64,000 nucleotides of DNA from Thalassobius sp047123305. Its GTDB lineage: Bacteria; Pseudomonadota; Alphaproteobacteria; Rhodobacterales; Rhodobacteraceae. How positions within the stretch are numbered: position 1 is the stretch's first letter; each line of letters starts with the position of its first letter. The notes beneath the pieces are model-generated. The model had not been told where the DNA came from. It saw only the letters and a list, made by a program, of their open reading frames with translations, and made no database searches. A program made the position numbers and the translations under genes. Positions 17,013 to 25,149 of this stretch are shown here, one piece after another. The stretch covers positions 4,190,767 through 4,254,766 of the forward strand of contig NZ_CP138918.1 of assembly GCF_047123305.1 (NCBI RefSeq), written 5' to 3'.

Positions 17013-17405
17013 CTAGCGATAGGCAAAGTAGCGTTTCACCGGTCCCGTGAAGGACAGCCACATACTGACAGCGGCGATGACATAGCCAATGGGTCCCCCT
17101 GCCGCGATCGAGATCAGTAGATCCAGAACAATCGCGGTACGGATCCCGCGGATTTGACGGTTCAGGATCGACGCAACGATCAGCCCAAAAGCCGCCGCAT
17201 AGCCCGCCGCAGCCACCAGCATCAGCTGCGCCGCGCTGTCGCCCGCCAAGCCATGGAGGGCAAAACCGCCCCATTTAAAGGCAGCGAAAAAGCCAAGCGT
17301 CAGCAAAACCTTAAGCGCATTGAGAATAAAAATCGCCCGAAGGGTCAGGGGTTTGTCGCGGCCGATTTCGGGGGAGGTATCGGGGGCATTGGAAAACGTT
17401 GTCAT
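17013..17405 (-). CDS. Small membrane protein of unknown function
   Basis: 130 residues. After a polar N-terminus (~20 residues) there are about four hydrophobic segments: AIFILNALKVLLTLGFFAAF, a Leu/Ala-rich helix ending FGLIVASIL, then IVLDLLISIAAGGPIGYVIAAVSMW. I do not recognise a family. It begins 24 nt after the stop of the haloalkane dehalogenase gene on the same strand, with AAAGGAG before its ATG, so it is probably the second gene of that operon and may share its regulation. Confidence 0.7.
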   Translation of the reverse strand: MTTFSNAPDTSPEIGRDKPLTLRAIFILNALKVLLTLGFFAAFKWGGFALHGLAGDSAAQLMLVAAAGYAAAFGLIVASILNRQIRGIRTAIVLDLLISIAAGGPIGYVIAAVSMWLSFTGPVKRYFAYR

Positions 17406-17428
17406 GGTCTTGCTCCTTTCGTTCTAAA

Positions 17429-18388
17429 TCACACGCGCTGCAGCCATTCGGCCAGCGCGGTGCCAATTTCATTGGGGTAGTCCTCCTGCAGGAAATGTCC
17501 GCCCGCCCCAAGGTAAACCGTCTCGAGATTTGTCAGCAGGCCCTTCAGCGCCTCGGACATTTGCATTGGGATAATGGCGCCGGGATCGACATGGAACATC
17601 AGCTTGGGAAATGTGGTGCCCAGCAGCCATTCACTGTTGGCCTGCACCACCGCAGCCACATCCGCAGGGGCCCCACCAATGGGAATTTCACGCGGCCAGT
17701 CCAGTAGGATCTTGCGGTCAGCTGACGTGGGGTAATAGCGGTTGTATTCGGTCATCACCGCCTCGGACAGCGCCCCCTTGGGGGAGCCGTGTTTCAAGAA
17801 GTTATCGAGGAAGTAATTCTCTTCCATAATCAGCTGCTCGCCCGCACCCGGCGTGTTGATGGTGCGCAGGAAATCCTCAAAAGGCCCCAGCGCCTCATAG
17901 CTTGGGATCGGCATGAAGGGCGGCGCCATCGCTTCCATGAAACAGATCGCCGAAATCCGGTCCGGACGGGTGCGGGCATAGTGCCAGCCCAGCGCTGCCC
18001 CCCAGTCGTGGATCACCAGCACTGCGTCACGGATATCCAACTCATCCAGCAACTGATGCAGATGGGCAGCGCTTTCGGCATAGGTGTCGGTGAGGGCCAC
18101 TTTCTCGCTGTCGCCCATACCGATCAGATCCGGCGCAACCGCGCGGTGGGTCTTGCTGACATGGGGAATGATGTTGCGCCACAGGTAAGAGGACGTCGGG
18201 TTGCCATGCAGGAACACCACCGGCCGCCCCTGCCCCTCATCCACATAGGCCATCTTGTGACCCAGAATGGTTTTGACCTTCTTGGTGTAGGGCATTTCTG
18301 CCCCCGTCGCGGCCAATGCTGGAAAGGCAGGCAGGGACGCTGCCGCAGCCAGCGCGGCAGCCGAAGTCAGGAAGCTGCGTCGTTTCAT
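17429..18388 (-). CDS. Haloalkane dehalogenase with twin-arginine signal peptide
   Basis: 319 residues, an alpha/beta hydrolase. The catalytic set fits haloalkane dehalogenases of subfamily II (DhaA type): nucleophile Asp128 followed by halide-binding Trp129 (HDWGAALGW), halide-binding Asn63 in HGNPTSSYLWRN, acid Glu152 in CFMEAMAPP, and base His298 in GAGGHFLQED. It would hydrolyse a carbon-halogen bond to an alcohol and halide. The N-terminus KRRSFLTS followed by an Ala-rich stretch ending ALA-AT is a Tat-type signal, so it should act in the periplasm, which is unusual for this family. It diverges from a LysR gene across 128 bp. Confidence 0.85.
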   Translation of the reverse strand: MKRRSFLTSAAALAAAASLPAFPALAATGAEMPYTKKVKTILGHKMAYVDEGQGRPVVFLHGNPTSSYLWRNIIPHVSKTHRAVAPDLIGMGDSEKVALTDTYAESAAHLHQLLDELDIRDAVLVIHDWGAALGWHYARTRPDRISAICFMEAMAPPFMPIPSYEALGPFEDFLRTINTPGAGEQLIMEENYFLDNFLKHGSPKGALSEAVMTEYNRYYPTSADRKILLDWPREIPIGGAPADVAAVVQANSEWLLGTTFPKLMFHVDPGAIIPMQMSEALKGLLTNLETVYLGAGGHFLQEDYPNEIGTALAEWLQRV

Positions 18389-18475
18389 TGGGTCTCTCCT
18401 TCAAGGGTTGTTTTGAACTGCCCCTTGAATGACACATCAAATATGAACCATAAATCGACACAGGTGCACCACACT

Positions 18476-18491
18476 GGATCGCCATCGATCC
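18476..18491. promoter_or_regulatory. Palindrome between dehalogenase and LysR genes
   Basis: GGATCG-CCAT-CGATCC is a perfect 6-bp-arm inverted repeat with a 4-nt spacer, 25 nt before the LysR start codon and about 90 nt before the dehalogenase start. Position suits autoregulation and control of the divergent operon by the LysR protein. Confidence 0.5.
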
Positions 18492-18516
18492 ACTAAATCA
18501 AACAACGGAGACACCG

Positions 18517-19410
18517 ATGAATCCGCTGGACTGGGAACAGATGCCCTATTTCCTTGCCATTGCGCGGGGCGGTACCATGCGGGCTGCGGCAGAGATGATG
18601 GGGGCCAGCCATGCCAAAGTGGGCCGTCATCTGGATGCGCTGGAGGCCCATTATGGCGTCCAGCTGTTTCGGCGCACCAAAACCGGACTGGAACTGACAG
18701 AGGCCGGCCGCAACCTTCTGCCGATCGCTGAACAGGCCGAAACGCTGTTCCTCGGGGCGCGGCGGCGGATGCAGGGTTTGGACCGGCAAGAAGCGGGCGT
18801 GGTGCGGTTTTCCCTCACGGGCACAATGGCTTATGACATTGTTGCCCCAATTCTGGTGAAGTTCTTCGACCACTACCCTGAAATCGACGTAGAGATGCGG
18901 GTCAGTGACCGGTTTGAGGATATCAACCGGCTGGAAACCGATATCTCCCTGCGGTTTGCCCAGGAAGTGACCGAGGATGTGGTCGCCCGCAAGCTCTACC
19001 CGATGGCGCTTGGTGTCTATGCCCACCGTGACTATCTAGACCGGCACCTACCCCATGCCGGACCGCAGGGGGAAGGGTTGCACTGGATCGGCTGGGACCG
19101 GGCCGAACGGCAGCCCGACTGGCTGGCGGCAACGGAATTCCCCGCCGCAACGGTGCGCCATGCCACCACCGACCCGATCCTGCAGCTGTCACTGGCCCGG
19201 CGTGGGTTCGGGATGGTGCGCACCTCAGTCTATTTTGCCCGTCTGCACCCCGAGCTGGTGCCTGTCCCTGGCACCGCCCCTGCGCTGGATCGTCCCCTCT
19301 GGTTACTGCTGCATTCCGAGCTGCGCCGCACCGCGCGGGTCCGGCGGTTTGTCGACTTCATGGCGCAGGAACTGATGGCACTGAAACCCGCGCTTCAGGC
19401 GGGGGTGTGA
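18517..19410 (+). CDS. LysR-family transcriptional regulator
   Basis: 297 residues. The winged helix-turn-helix occupies 1-60 (FLAIARGGTMRAAAEMMGASHAKVGRHLDALE), followed by a linker helix and an effector domain with two alpha/beta lobes (GVVRFSLTGTMAYDIVAPILVKFFDHYP and onward). The recognition helix starts GASHAKV rather than the common SQSAVS. It is divergent from the haloalkane dehalogenase operon and is its likely regulator. The ligand is unknown. AACGGAGACACC precedes the ATG. Confidence 0.9.
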   Translation: MNPLDWEQMPYFLAIARGGTMRAAAEMMGASHAKVGRHLDALEAHYGVQLFRRTKTGLELTEAGRNLLPIAEQAETLFLGARRRMQGLDRQEAGVVRFSLTGTMAYDIVAPILVKFFDHYPEIDVEMRVSDRFEDINRLETDISLRFAQEVTEDVVARKLYPMALGVYAHRDYLDRHLPHAGPQGEGLHWIGWDRAERQPDWLAATEFPAATVRHATTDPILQLSLARRGFGMVRTSVYFARLHPELVPVPGTAPALDRPLWLLLHSELRRTARVRRFVDFMAQELMALKPALQAGV

Positions 19411-19477
19411 GCGGGCGCACAAAACTGTTGCCCGCTGTTAGCGCAATCATTAGCGTCCCTGTTGGGAGGAACGTGAG

Positions 19478-19984
19478 ATGCTGAGGATCGTTGTGATGGG
19501 GGTGAGCGGCTCGGGCAAAAGCTCGGTCGCGCAAGAGGTTGCGGACACGCTTGGTGGCACCTACCTGGAGGCCGACGACCTGCATCCTGCCGAAAACCTG
19601 GCCCATATGGCGGCAGGCAAACCTCTGGATGATGCCATGCGCGCGCCGTGGCTAGAACGGATCTGTCAGGAAATGGACGCATGCGCCGACCCCATTGTTG
19701 TCACCGCATGTTCGGCCTTGAAACGGGATTACCGGTCCCTGATGCGGCGCACCCTGACCGGTTTGAAAATTGTCTATCTCGATGGCAGCAAAAGCCTGAT
19801 CGCCATTCGGATGGCCGCGCGGCAGGACCACTTTATGCCGCTGAGCCTGCTCGACAGTCAGTTTGCCACGCTGGAGGTGCCGACAAAAGACGAAGACGCT
19901 CTGCATGTCAGCATCGCGCCCCCACTGTCCGAAGTTGTGGCCGAAATCTGCGACGCGCTCAGCCGAACTGCCGCATCAGCATAA
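19478..19984 (+). CDS. gntK: Gluconokinase
   Basis: 168 residues, the usual length of GntK, which phosphorylates gluconate with ATP to 6-phosphogluconate. The P-loop GVSGSGKSS is at 8-16, substrate motif EADDLHP at about 32-38, then CSALKRDYR and HFMPLSLLDSQFATLE, all typical of gluconokinases. GGGAGGAACGTGAG precedes the ATG. No gluconate transporter or regulator is adjacent; the gene lies 67 nt after the LysR gene. Its 3' end overlaps the converging DUF2177 gene by 26 nt. Confidence 0.93.
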   Translation: MLRIVVMGVSGSGKSSVAQEVADTLGGTYLEADDLHPAENLAHMAAGKPLDDAMRAPWLERICQEMDACADPIVVTACSALKRDYRSLMRRTLTGLKIVYLDGSKSLIAIRMAARQDHFMPLSLLDSQFATLEVPTKDEDALHVSIAPPLSEVVAEICDALSRTAASA

Positions 19985-20357
19985 CCCCGCCCCAAGCAGA
20001 GAAACCGGTCAGCGCACCGCCCCAAAGCGTGTCCATCACCACCTGCTGCATGGTCCAGTCCTTGAGCGTGGCGTAATTGGTAAACTCATAGGTGCCATAG
20101 GCCAACAGCCCCAGCGCAATACCGCTGGCCAAGGCCATCATCGGCGCCTCCGCCCGCATCGCGGGCATGGAAACAAACCAGACAATCCCAGCCACATAGC
20201 CCAGGTAAAACAGCCCCGCCGCGCCCATTCGAAAATCCTCGGCAAAAAGGTGGCCGACATGCTGTTCAAACACCGGCTTAATAAACAGCTTCAGGCCAAT
20301 CACATCAACCACGAGGAAGATGGCAGCGGTGGCGAGGTACAGGAACAACACATTCAT
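19959..20357 (-). CDS. DUF2177-family membrane protein
   Basis: 132 residues with four hydrophobic segments: LFLYLATAAIFLVVDVIGL at the N-terminus, then LFYLGYVAGIVWFVSM, a Ala/Gly-rich third helix and TLWGGALTGFSAWGGVMLM. The motif YGTYEFTNYATLKDW between helices 3 and 4 is typical of DUF2177. Function is unknown. It is the last gene of the operon that starts with the flavin oxidoreductase at 24333, so it may belong to the sigma-E lipid response. Its 3' end overlaps gntK. Confidence 0.8.
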   Translation of the reverse strand: MNVLFLYLATAAIFLVVDVIGLKLFIKPVFEQHVGHLFAEDFRMGAAGLFYLGYVAGIVWFVSMPAMRAEAPMMALASGIALGLLAYGTYEFTNYATLKDWTMQQVVMDTLWGGALTGFSAWGGVMLMRQFG

Positions 20358-20404
20358 TTCGTTTGCTTTCTTCAGATTGCTTGCGGGTTCACCGCTTTAG
20401 GTTT

Positions 20405-21154
20405 CTATCGCACCAAACGTTTTGTCAGCGGCAGTGCCAGACGGTACGGCAAGGCCCGTAACAGCTTCAGCGCCAGCGTCAGACGTCGTGGAAAATGCAC
20501 CTCGAACCGGTTTCGATCCAATTGGTAGGTGATCGCTTCTGCGGCATCTTCAGGCGTCATCAGCCCCGGCATGGCAAAGGCGTTTTTCTGGGTCAGTCGG
20601 GTATCGACAAAGCCGGGCGAAATCAGCCGCACGTCAACCCGTCCCGCCAGTTCAGCCCGCAGGCTTTCGGCCAGATTGGCCACCCCCGCTTTGGTTGCGG
20701 AATAGATCTGCCCTTGCGGCAGGCCAAAGTAGCCCGCAACGCTGCCACATAGCGCCAGTTGACCGCCTTGTCGCAGCAATGGCAGCGCCGTCTGCGCCAC
20801 GTAGAGCGATCCGGTGAGGTTCACATTGACGATCTGCGCGGCTTTCGCGGGATCCAGCACTTCCACCTGTCCCGGATCGTAAAGCGCGGCCATGTTGATC
20901 ACACGATCCAGTGGCCCCATGGCCTGCAAGGTGGCCTGCGCCTGGCTAAGGCTCAACCGGTCCGCAACATCCACAGGCACCACCGCAGTTTCACAGGGCA
21001 GCACGGCCGCCAGATCCTCCAGCCGGTCCTCATTGCGGGCAGAAAGGATCAGTTGCGCGCCCCGCCGGGCATAGGCCCAGGCCAGCGCCGCGCCGATCCC
21101 GTCGCTGGCACCGATGATCCAGATGCGTTCCTTATCGGGTCTGCGATCAGGCAT
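20405..21154 (-). CDS. Short-chain dehydrogenase in the sigma-E lipid operon
   Basis: 249 residues. Cofactor loop GASDGIG (15-21), catalytic Ser138, Tyr151 and Lys155 (YSATK), and a C-terminal basic, hydrophobic tail (ALKLLRALPYRLALPLTKRLVR-like) that could bind a membrane surface. The DHRS7/lipid-type SDRs share this tail. The Arg after strand 2 (SARNEDR) points to NADP(H). It starts inside the 3' end of the Cfa gene (8-nt overlap). It may act on a lipid-linked oxo or hydroxy group; that is inference from the operon. Confidence 0.82.
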   Translation of the reverse strand: MPDRRPDKERIWIIGASDGIGAALAWAYARRGAQLILSARNEDRLEDLAAVLPCETAVVPVDVADRLSLSQAQATLQAMGPLDRVINMAALYDPGQVEVLDPAKAAQIVNVNLTGSLYVAQTALPLLRQGGQLALCGSVAGYFGLPQGQIYSATKAGVANLAESLRAELAGRVDVRLISPGFVDTRLTQKNAFAMPGLMTPEDAAEAITYQLDRNRFEVHFPRRLTLALKLLRALPYRLALPLTKRLVR

Positions 21155-22304
21155 GGGCGATTTCCACTTGCACCACATCGGTTTGTTTCACCGCAAAAGA
21201 CGCAGCACAGATCCCAAGGTAAAACCGCCAACTGCGCAGGAAATTCTCCTCATATCCCAGCTTACGTATCTTGGGGGATTGCGCCGCCAAGGCTTCGTCC
21301 CACAGGGCACAGGTGCGGGCGTAGTCCAGTCCAAAGGCGTGGCTGTTCTCGACCTGCAAACCGGCCTTACGGGCCTGATCTGCAATCACCTTGTCGCTCA
21401 ACAGCATGCCGCCGGGGAAGGTATATTGACGGATATAATCCGAAGATTTGCGGTAAATCGGGAAGTAGTCATCCGGCACGGTGATGGCTTGGATCACCGC
21501 GCGCCCGCCCTCTGCCAGTCGGTCCTTCAGGGTGGCAAAATAGGTCGGCCAGTAGCGTTCGCCCACGGCCTCGATCATCTCGATCGACACGATATTGTCG
21601 AACTTGCCCTGAATGGCGCGGTAGTCCTGCAGCCGGATGTCGGCCCGCCCGTCCAGCCGCGCATCGGCGTAGCCTTTCTGGCTGGGCGAAATGGTGACCC
21701 CGGTCACGGCGCGTCCCGCTTCGGCTGCGCGATCCGCAAAGCCACCCCAGCCACAGCCAATTTCCAGCACCCGTTCGCCGCCGCTCAGCCGGTCCAGGAT
21801 CCGGTCATATTTGCGGTTCTGCGCCACCGAAAGGTCATTGTCCCCCGGCGCAAACAGGGCCGAGGAATAGGTCATCGTCTCATCCAGCCAAAGCTGATAA
21901 AACTCGTTGCCCACATCATAATGGGCGCGAATGTTGCGCGAGGCACCGCGTTTGGAGTTGGCCCGCAACAGCCGGTCAACCACACGGAACTTCAGCATCT
22001 GCCAGAAACTGGCATAGGCGTAGCCACTGAACTGCTGCATGTTCAGCAGCGCCACTTTGGTCAGCGCCTCAATCGAAGGGCTGTCCCAAAGTCCTGCCAC
22101 ATAGGTTTCGCCCAAGCCCACGTCGCCGCGGCTGGCGATGGTGGTGACAACGGACCAATCGCGGATCTGCATCTCGGCCACCGGATTGCCCTGACCAAAG
22201 CGGTAGGTCTCGCCTTCTGGTGTGGTCAGGTGGAGCGTGCCACGATCGATCTGTGCGCAGGTCTCCAGAAAGTCGTATTTTACGCGTTTTGAAAGGAACA
22301 GCAT
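21147..22304 (-). CDS. cfa: Cyclopropane-fatty-acyl-phospholipid synthase family methyltransferase
   Basis: 385 residues of the Cfa/SAM-methyltransferase family. An N-terminal lipid-binding region (1-120) is followed by HYDVGNEFYQLWLD (128-141), the SAM motif VLEIGCGWGG (169-178), TISPSQ, VSIEMIEAVG and YIRQYTFPGG. Family members add a methyl or methylene group from SAM to the double bond of a phospholipid acyl chain. In Rhodobacter sphaeroides a sigma-E-controlled Cfa homologue instead makes the methylated precursor of furan fatty acids, and the neighbourhood here fits that role. Coupled by a TGATG overlap to DUF1365 upstream. Confidence 0.9.
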   Translation of the reverse strand: MLFLSKRVKYDFLETCAQIDRGTLHLTTPEGETYRFGQGNPVAEMQIRDWSVVTTIASRGDVGLGETYVAGLWDSPSIEALTKVALLNMQQFSGYAYASFWQMLKFRVVDRLLRANSKRGASRNIRAHYDVGNEFYQLWLDETMTYSSALFAPGDNDLSVAQNRKYDRILDRLSGGERVLEIGCGWGGFADRAAEAGRAVTGVTISPSQKGYADARLDGRADIRLQDYRAIQGKFDNIVSIEMIEAVGERYWPTYFATLKDRLAEGGRAVIQAITVPDDYFPIYRKSSDYIRQYTFPGGMLLSDKVIADQARKAGLQVENSHAFGLDYARTCALWDEALAAQSPKIRKLGYEENFLRSWRFYLGICAASFAVKQTDVVQVEIAHA

Positions 22305-23056
22305 CAGGAAACCTCTTGTGTTGGTGGGCTGGGCCGCGTGCGATAGGTCGCGCCCTTGAGTTTCAGGATCAGCGCCTGCCAGTGGATCAGCGCCATGGTG
22401 CGCATGCCGCCAAGCGGACGGCGCAGGGCCGCCCGGAGCAGGCCGGCGGTGCTGGCAGTGCGGCGTTGGCCGGACAGGGTGGCCATCAGCCCCTCTTCGC
22501 CATTGCGATGCAGGATCTGGATGGCAATCTGATCGGCGCGGATGTCAAAACGGAAGTCATAGCCGCCCTTTATCTCTTGATAAGGCGAGACATGCAGCCG
22601 CTTGGCCTTGTGCAGTTTGGTGTCGCGACTGATCGGTGCAAAATCTGCTGCGTGACACAGGTAGGAATGACGGTCATTGAATGGGGTCGAGACTTCGGCG
22701 ATCACCGCTCTGAGCGCCTCCCCATCATAGGCCAGCCAGAAGCTCACCGGATTGAACCCATAGCCCAGCCAGCGCGGCTGCGTCAGCAGCAGGATCCGCA
22801 GCGCAGCCGTGTTCAGACCCTGCCCACGCAGCACCCGCCGGGCCCAAGCCGCGCCGTCGCCATTGGCGATCACACCCCCGTGGTCACGGTCATATACCAC
22901 CGCCAGATTAAACCGGTTGCGCCCCAAGAGATACGGTTTGGGCTGATCCGCCTCCGGCTCCAGCAGCACAAAGTCCACACTATAGCGAAAGGCATTGCGG
23001 ATGCTGCCACGCCGCGTGTGGGTGGTCACCCCTTGGATATGCTCGACAGCGCTCAT
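22304..23056 (-). CDS. DUF1365 protein
   Basis: 250 residues. The conserved DUF1365 pattern is seen: RRGSIRNAFRYSVDFVLLE near the N-terminus, then LLTQPRWLGYGFNPVSFW and YDFRFDIRADQI. DUF1365 genes are nearly always found between a flavin amine-oxidase-like gene and a cfa gene, as here. The family is sometimes labelled 'cyclopropane fatty acid synthesis', but no activity is established to my knowledge. It overlaps the flavin oxidoreductase by 4 nt and cfa by 3 nt, so the three are made together. Confidence 0.88.
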   Translation of the reverse strand: MSAVEHIQGVTTHTRRGSIRNAFRYSVDFVLLEPEADQPKPYLLGRNRFNLAVVYDRDHGGVIANGDGAAWARRVLRGQGLNTAALRILLLTQPRWLGYGFNPVSFWLAYDGEALRAVIAEVSTPFNDRHSYLCHAADFAPISRDTKLHKAKRLHVSPYQEIKGGYDFRFDIRADQIAIQILHRNGEEGLMATLSGQRRTASTAGLLRAALRRPLGGMRTMALIHWQALILKLKGATYRTRPSPPTQEVS

Positions 23057-24333
23057 GCGAACTGACGCCCCATTTCACGGGCAATGCGGACCGCGCTGGC
23101 AAAGCCATCTTCATGGAAGCCATGACGTGTGTAGGCACCGGCAAACCACGTGTTGTTCTGTCCCTGCAGCTGTTTCAACTGCCCCTGCGCCCGAATGGCG
23201 GCGCGGTCAAACACCGGATGGCGGAAGGTTTTCTGGTCATAGATCATGTGCTCTTGCACCGGCGTTGCCGGGTTGAGCGAAACAAACAGCGGATCGTTTT
23301 CAGTTATGTTCTGCAGCCGGTTCATCCAGTAGGTCACGCCAATCGCGGGCTCGGGTTTGGTGGTGTCGGCCTTATAGACCCAAGACGACCAGACCGCCTT
23401 GCGCTGTGGCATCTGGGTGGTGTCGCGGTGCAGGAACATCGCATTGTCCTGAAACCGCATGGCCGACAGTGCCGCCTGTTCTTCGGGCGATGGCTTGGCC
23501 AGCAGGCGCAGGGCCTGATCGGAATGGCAGGCAAAAATCACCTGATCATATTGTTCCGGCGCGCAGCCTTTTGCGGCAATCTGCACGCCGTAGCCCTCTC
23601 GGGTCACCGCATCAACCGGCGTGGCAGGTCGCAGATCACCACCCGCTTTGGTCAAGTGGGCCTGAAGCCGGCGCACATATTCCACACTGCCGCCATCCAC
23701 TGTCCACCACTGGTGCTGCCCCGAGGTCGACAGCAAAGCATGGTTGCGGAAGAACTGCACCAGAGAGCGGGCCGGAAAGGCGCGAATTTCAGCCGGCGGT
23801 GTTGACCAGATCGCCCCACACAGCGGCATCAGGTAGTAACGCTGGAACCAATCACCAAGGTTCAGATCATCCATCAGATCGGCGATGGTGCTGTCATCGC
23901 TTTCTGCCAGAGCCTCGGCCCGGGCGTTAAACCGCAGGATATCGCGCACCATACGGGCGAAACTGGGCCGCAGCAGATTACGCTTCTGCGCCGCCAAGGC
24001 CGTCAGATTGCGAAGCCCATATTCCACCGCCCCGCCGTTGATCGAGGCCCCAAAACTCATGTCGCTTTTGACAACAGGCACCTCCAGATCGCGGAACATA
24101 CGGGTCAGATGCGGATAGTTTGCGTAGTTGAACACGATAAAGCCGGTGTCCACCGGTTGTTGTCCGCTGATGCCTGCCAGAACCGTTCGGGCATGACCGC
24201 CAAGCCGTGGCTCGGCCTCATATAGGGTGACGCTGTGGCGCTGGCTCAGAAGGTAAGCGGCTGACAGTCCCGAAATGCCGCCACCAATAATGGCGATACG
24301 CTGGGGTTCAACCGGAAGGGCATCAAAGGACAT
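23053..24333 (-). CDS. FAD-dependent amine-oxidase-like oxidoreductase (lipid-linked)
   Basis: 426 residues. FAD-binding GGGISGLSAAYLLSQ is followed by the acidic end of strand 2 (LYEAEPRLGGHART), typical of the NAD(P)/FAD amine-oxidase superfamily. Then QPVDTGFIVFNYANYP and, at the C-terminus, NTWFAGAYTRHGFHEDG. In R. sphaeroides a protein of this type is in the sigma-E regulon and is linked to furan fatty acid formation. First gene of a five-gene operon with a sigma-E-type promoter 24 nt upstream. The ATG at 24333 follows GTGGAG at a good distance. Confidence 0.88.
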   Translation of the reverse strand: MSFDALPVEPQRIAIIGGGISGLSAAYLLSQRHSVTLYEAEPRLGGHARTVLAGISGQQPVDTGFIVFNYANYPHLTRMFRDLEVPVVKSDMSFGASINGGAVEYGLRNLTALAAQKRNLLRPSFARMVRDILRFNARAEALAESDDSTIADLMDDLNLGDWFQRYYLMPLCGAIWSTPPAEIRAFPARSLVQFFRNHALLSTSGQHQWWTVDGGSVEYVRRLQAHLTKAGGDLRPATPVDAVTREGYGVQIAAKGCAPEQYDQVIFACHSDQALRLLAKPSPEEQAALSAMRFQDNAMFLHRDTTQMPQRKAVWSSWVYKADTTKPEPAIGVTYWMNRLQNITENDPLFVSLNPATPVQEHMIYDQKTFRHPVFDRAAIRAQGQLKQLQGQNNTWFAGAYTRHGFHEDGFASAVRIAREMGRQFA

Positions 24334-24356
24334 GTGATCTCCACTGCTGTTTGAGG

Positions 24357-24386
24357 TTGATACGCAGCGGGCGCGTTCTTGGATCA
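24357..24386 (-). promoter_or_regulatory. Sigma-E (RpoE/ChrR)-type promoter of the lipid operon
   Basis: On the minus strand: TGATCC (24386-24381), exactly 18 nt, then TATCAA (24362-24357). The -35 hexamer and spacing are those of R. sphaeroides RpoE promoters. A start near 24350 gives a leader of under 20 nt before the ATG at 24333. Confidence 0.8.
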
Positions 24387-24424
24387 CTGACCCAGGCAGT
24401 TAAATCAAAACGAAAATGTTTTTG

Positions 24425-24454
24425 TGATCCAACTTCCCCCTCGGCCCGTAACAG
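24425..24454 (+). promoter_or_regulatory. Sigma-E (RpoE/ChrR)-type promoter of rpoE-chrR
   Basis: TGATCC (24425-24430), exactly 18 nt, then TAACAG (24449-24454). It faces away from the matching promoter at 24357-24386, so RpoE would activate both its own operon and the lipid operon from one 100-bp region. It also argues against any rpoE start before about 24461. Confidence 0.82.
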
Positions 24455-24545
24455 GTCTATGCTGACGGAAAGCTATAACAGAACACGCCCGATCCAACGT
24501 CGCGCCGCGACAGAGGGAAACGGGCCACGCAGGGAGCGGATAGAG

Positions 24546-25148
24546 GTGGCGTCAGCACCTTTGGATGGATCGGTTAGCGGGACCACGGGGGGCGCCACGC
24601 CCTCGCCCAACATTGCGCCTGAAACGCAGTGGATGCTGGCCGTGCGCGATCAACGGGACAAGGCGGCCTTTGCACAGCTGTTTGACCATTTCGCGCCCCG
24701 TCTCAAAGGATTCGCCATACGCTCTGGCTCTGCGCCCGCGCAGGCGGAGGAGATCGTACAAGACGTGATGCTGACAGTCTGGCGCAAGTCGGACCAGTTT
24801 GATCCACACCGCGCGCAAGTCTCGGCTTGGATCTATCAGATCACACGTAACCGGCAGATCGACCTGCACCGCAAATTGGGCCGCCCCGTGCCCGAAGAGT
24901 TGAAAGAGGACCCTGGGTCAGAGCCCGACGCCTCTCAAATCCTAGCGGTGCAGCAAGAGACCACGAAACTCAAAGACGCGCTGTCCCGACTGGCCCCGAA
25001 CCAGCGGGAGGTGATCGAAAAGGCCTATCTGGGTGAGCTGAGCCATCAGGACATCAGCGATAAAACCGGACTGCCGCTTGGCACGATCAAATCCCGCATC
25101 CGGCTTGGACTGGAACGGCTGCGTCATGACCTTAAGGGAATGCGATAA
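24546..25148 (+). CDS. rpoE: ECF sigma factor RpoE (ChrR-controlled, ECF11 type)
   Basis: 200 residues from a GTG at 24546. Sigma region 2 is at about 38-108 (FAQLFDHFAPRLKGFAIR ... WIYQITRNRQIDLHR). Region 4 is at about 139-195 (LAPNQREVIEKAYLGELSHQDIS, GTIKSRIRLGLERLRH). In R. sphaeroides RpoE is freed from ChrR by singlet oxygen and turns on photolyase, cytochrome and lipid genes. The start is uncertain: the frame is open further upstream, but the promoter places the transcript start near 24461, and GGAGCGGATAGAG precedes this GTG. The N-terminus would be about 20 residues longer than usual. Confidence 0.9.
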   Translation: MASAPLDGSVSGTTGGATPSPNIAPETQWMLAVRDQRDKAAFAQLFDHFAPRLKGFAIRSGSAPAQAEEIVQDVMLTVWRKSDQFDPHRAQVSAWIYQITRNRQIDLHRKLGRPVPEELKEDPGSEPDASQILAVQQETTKLKDALSRLAPNQREVIEKAYLGELSHQDISDKTGLPLGTIKSRIRLGLERLRHDLKGMR

Positions 25149-25149
25149 G

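Noticed and set aside
16924..17274. Minus-strand open frame overlapping the 17013-17405 gene
   Set aside because: Product is Cys/Gly/Arg-rich with no hydrophobic pattern; the other frame gives a clean four-helix membrane protein with a ribosome site.
24351..24545. Longer rpoE start at an upstream ATG
   Set aside because: The TGATCC-N18-TAACAG promoter puts the transcript start near 24461, and the extra residues do not resemble a sigma factor N-terminus.
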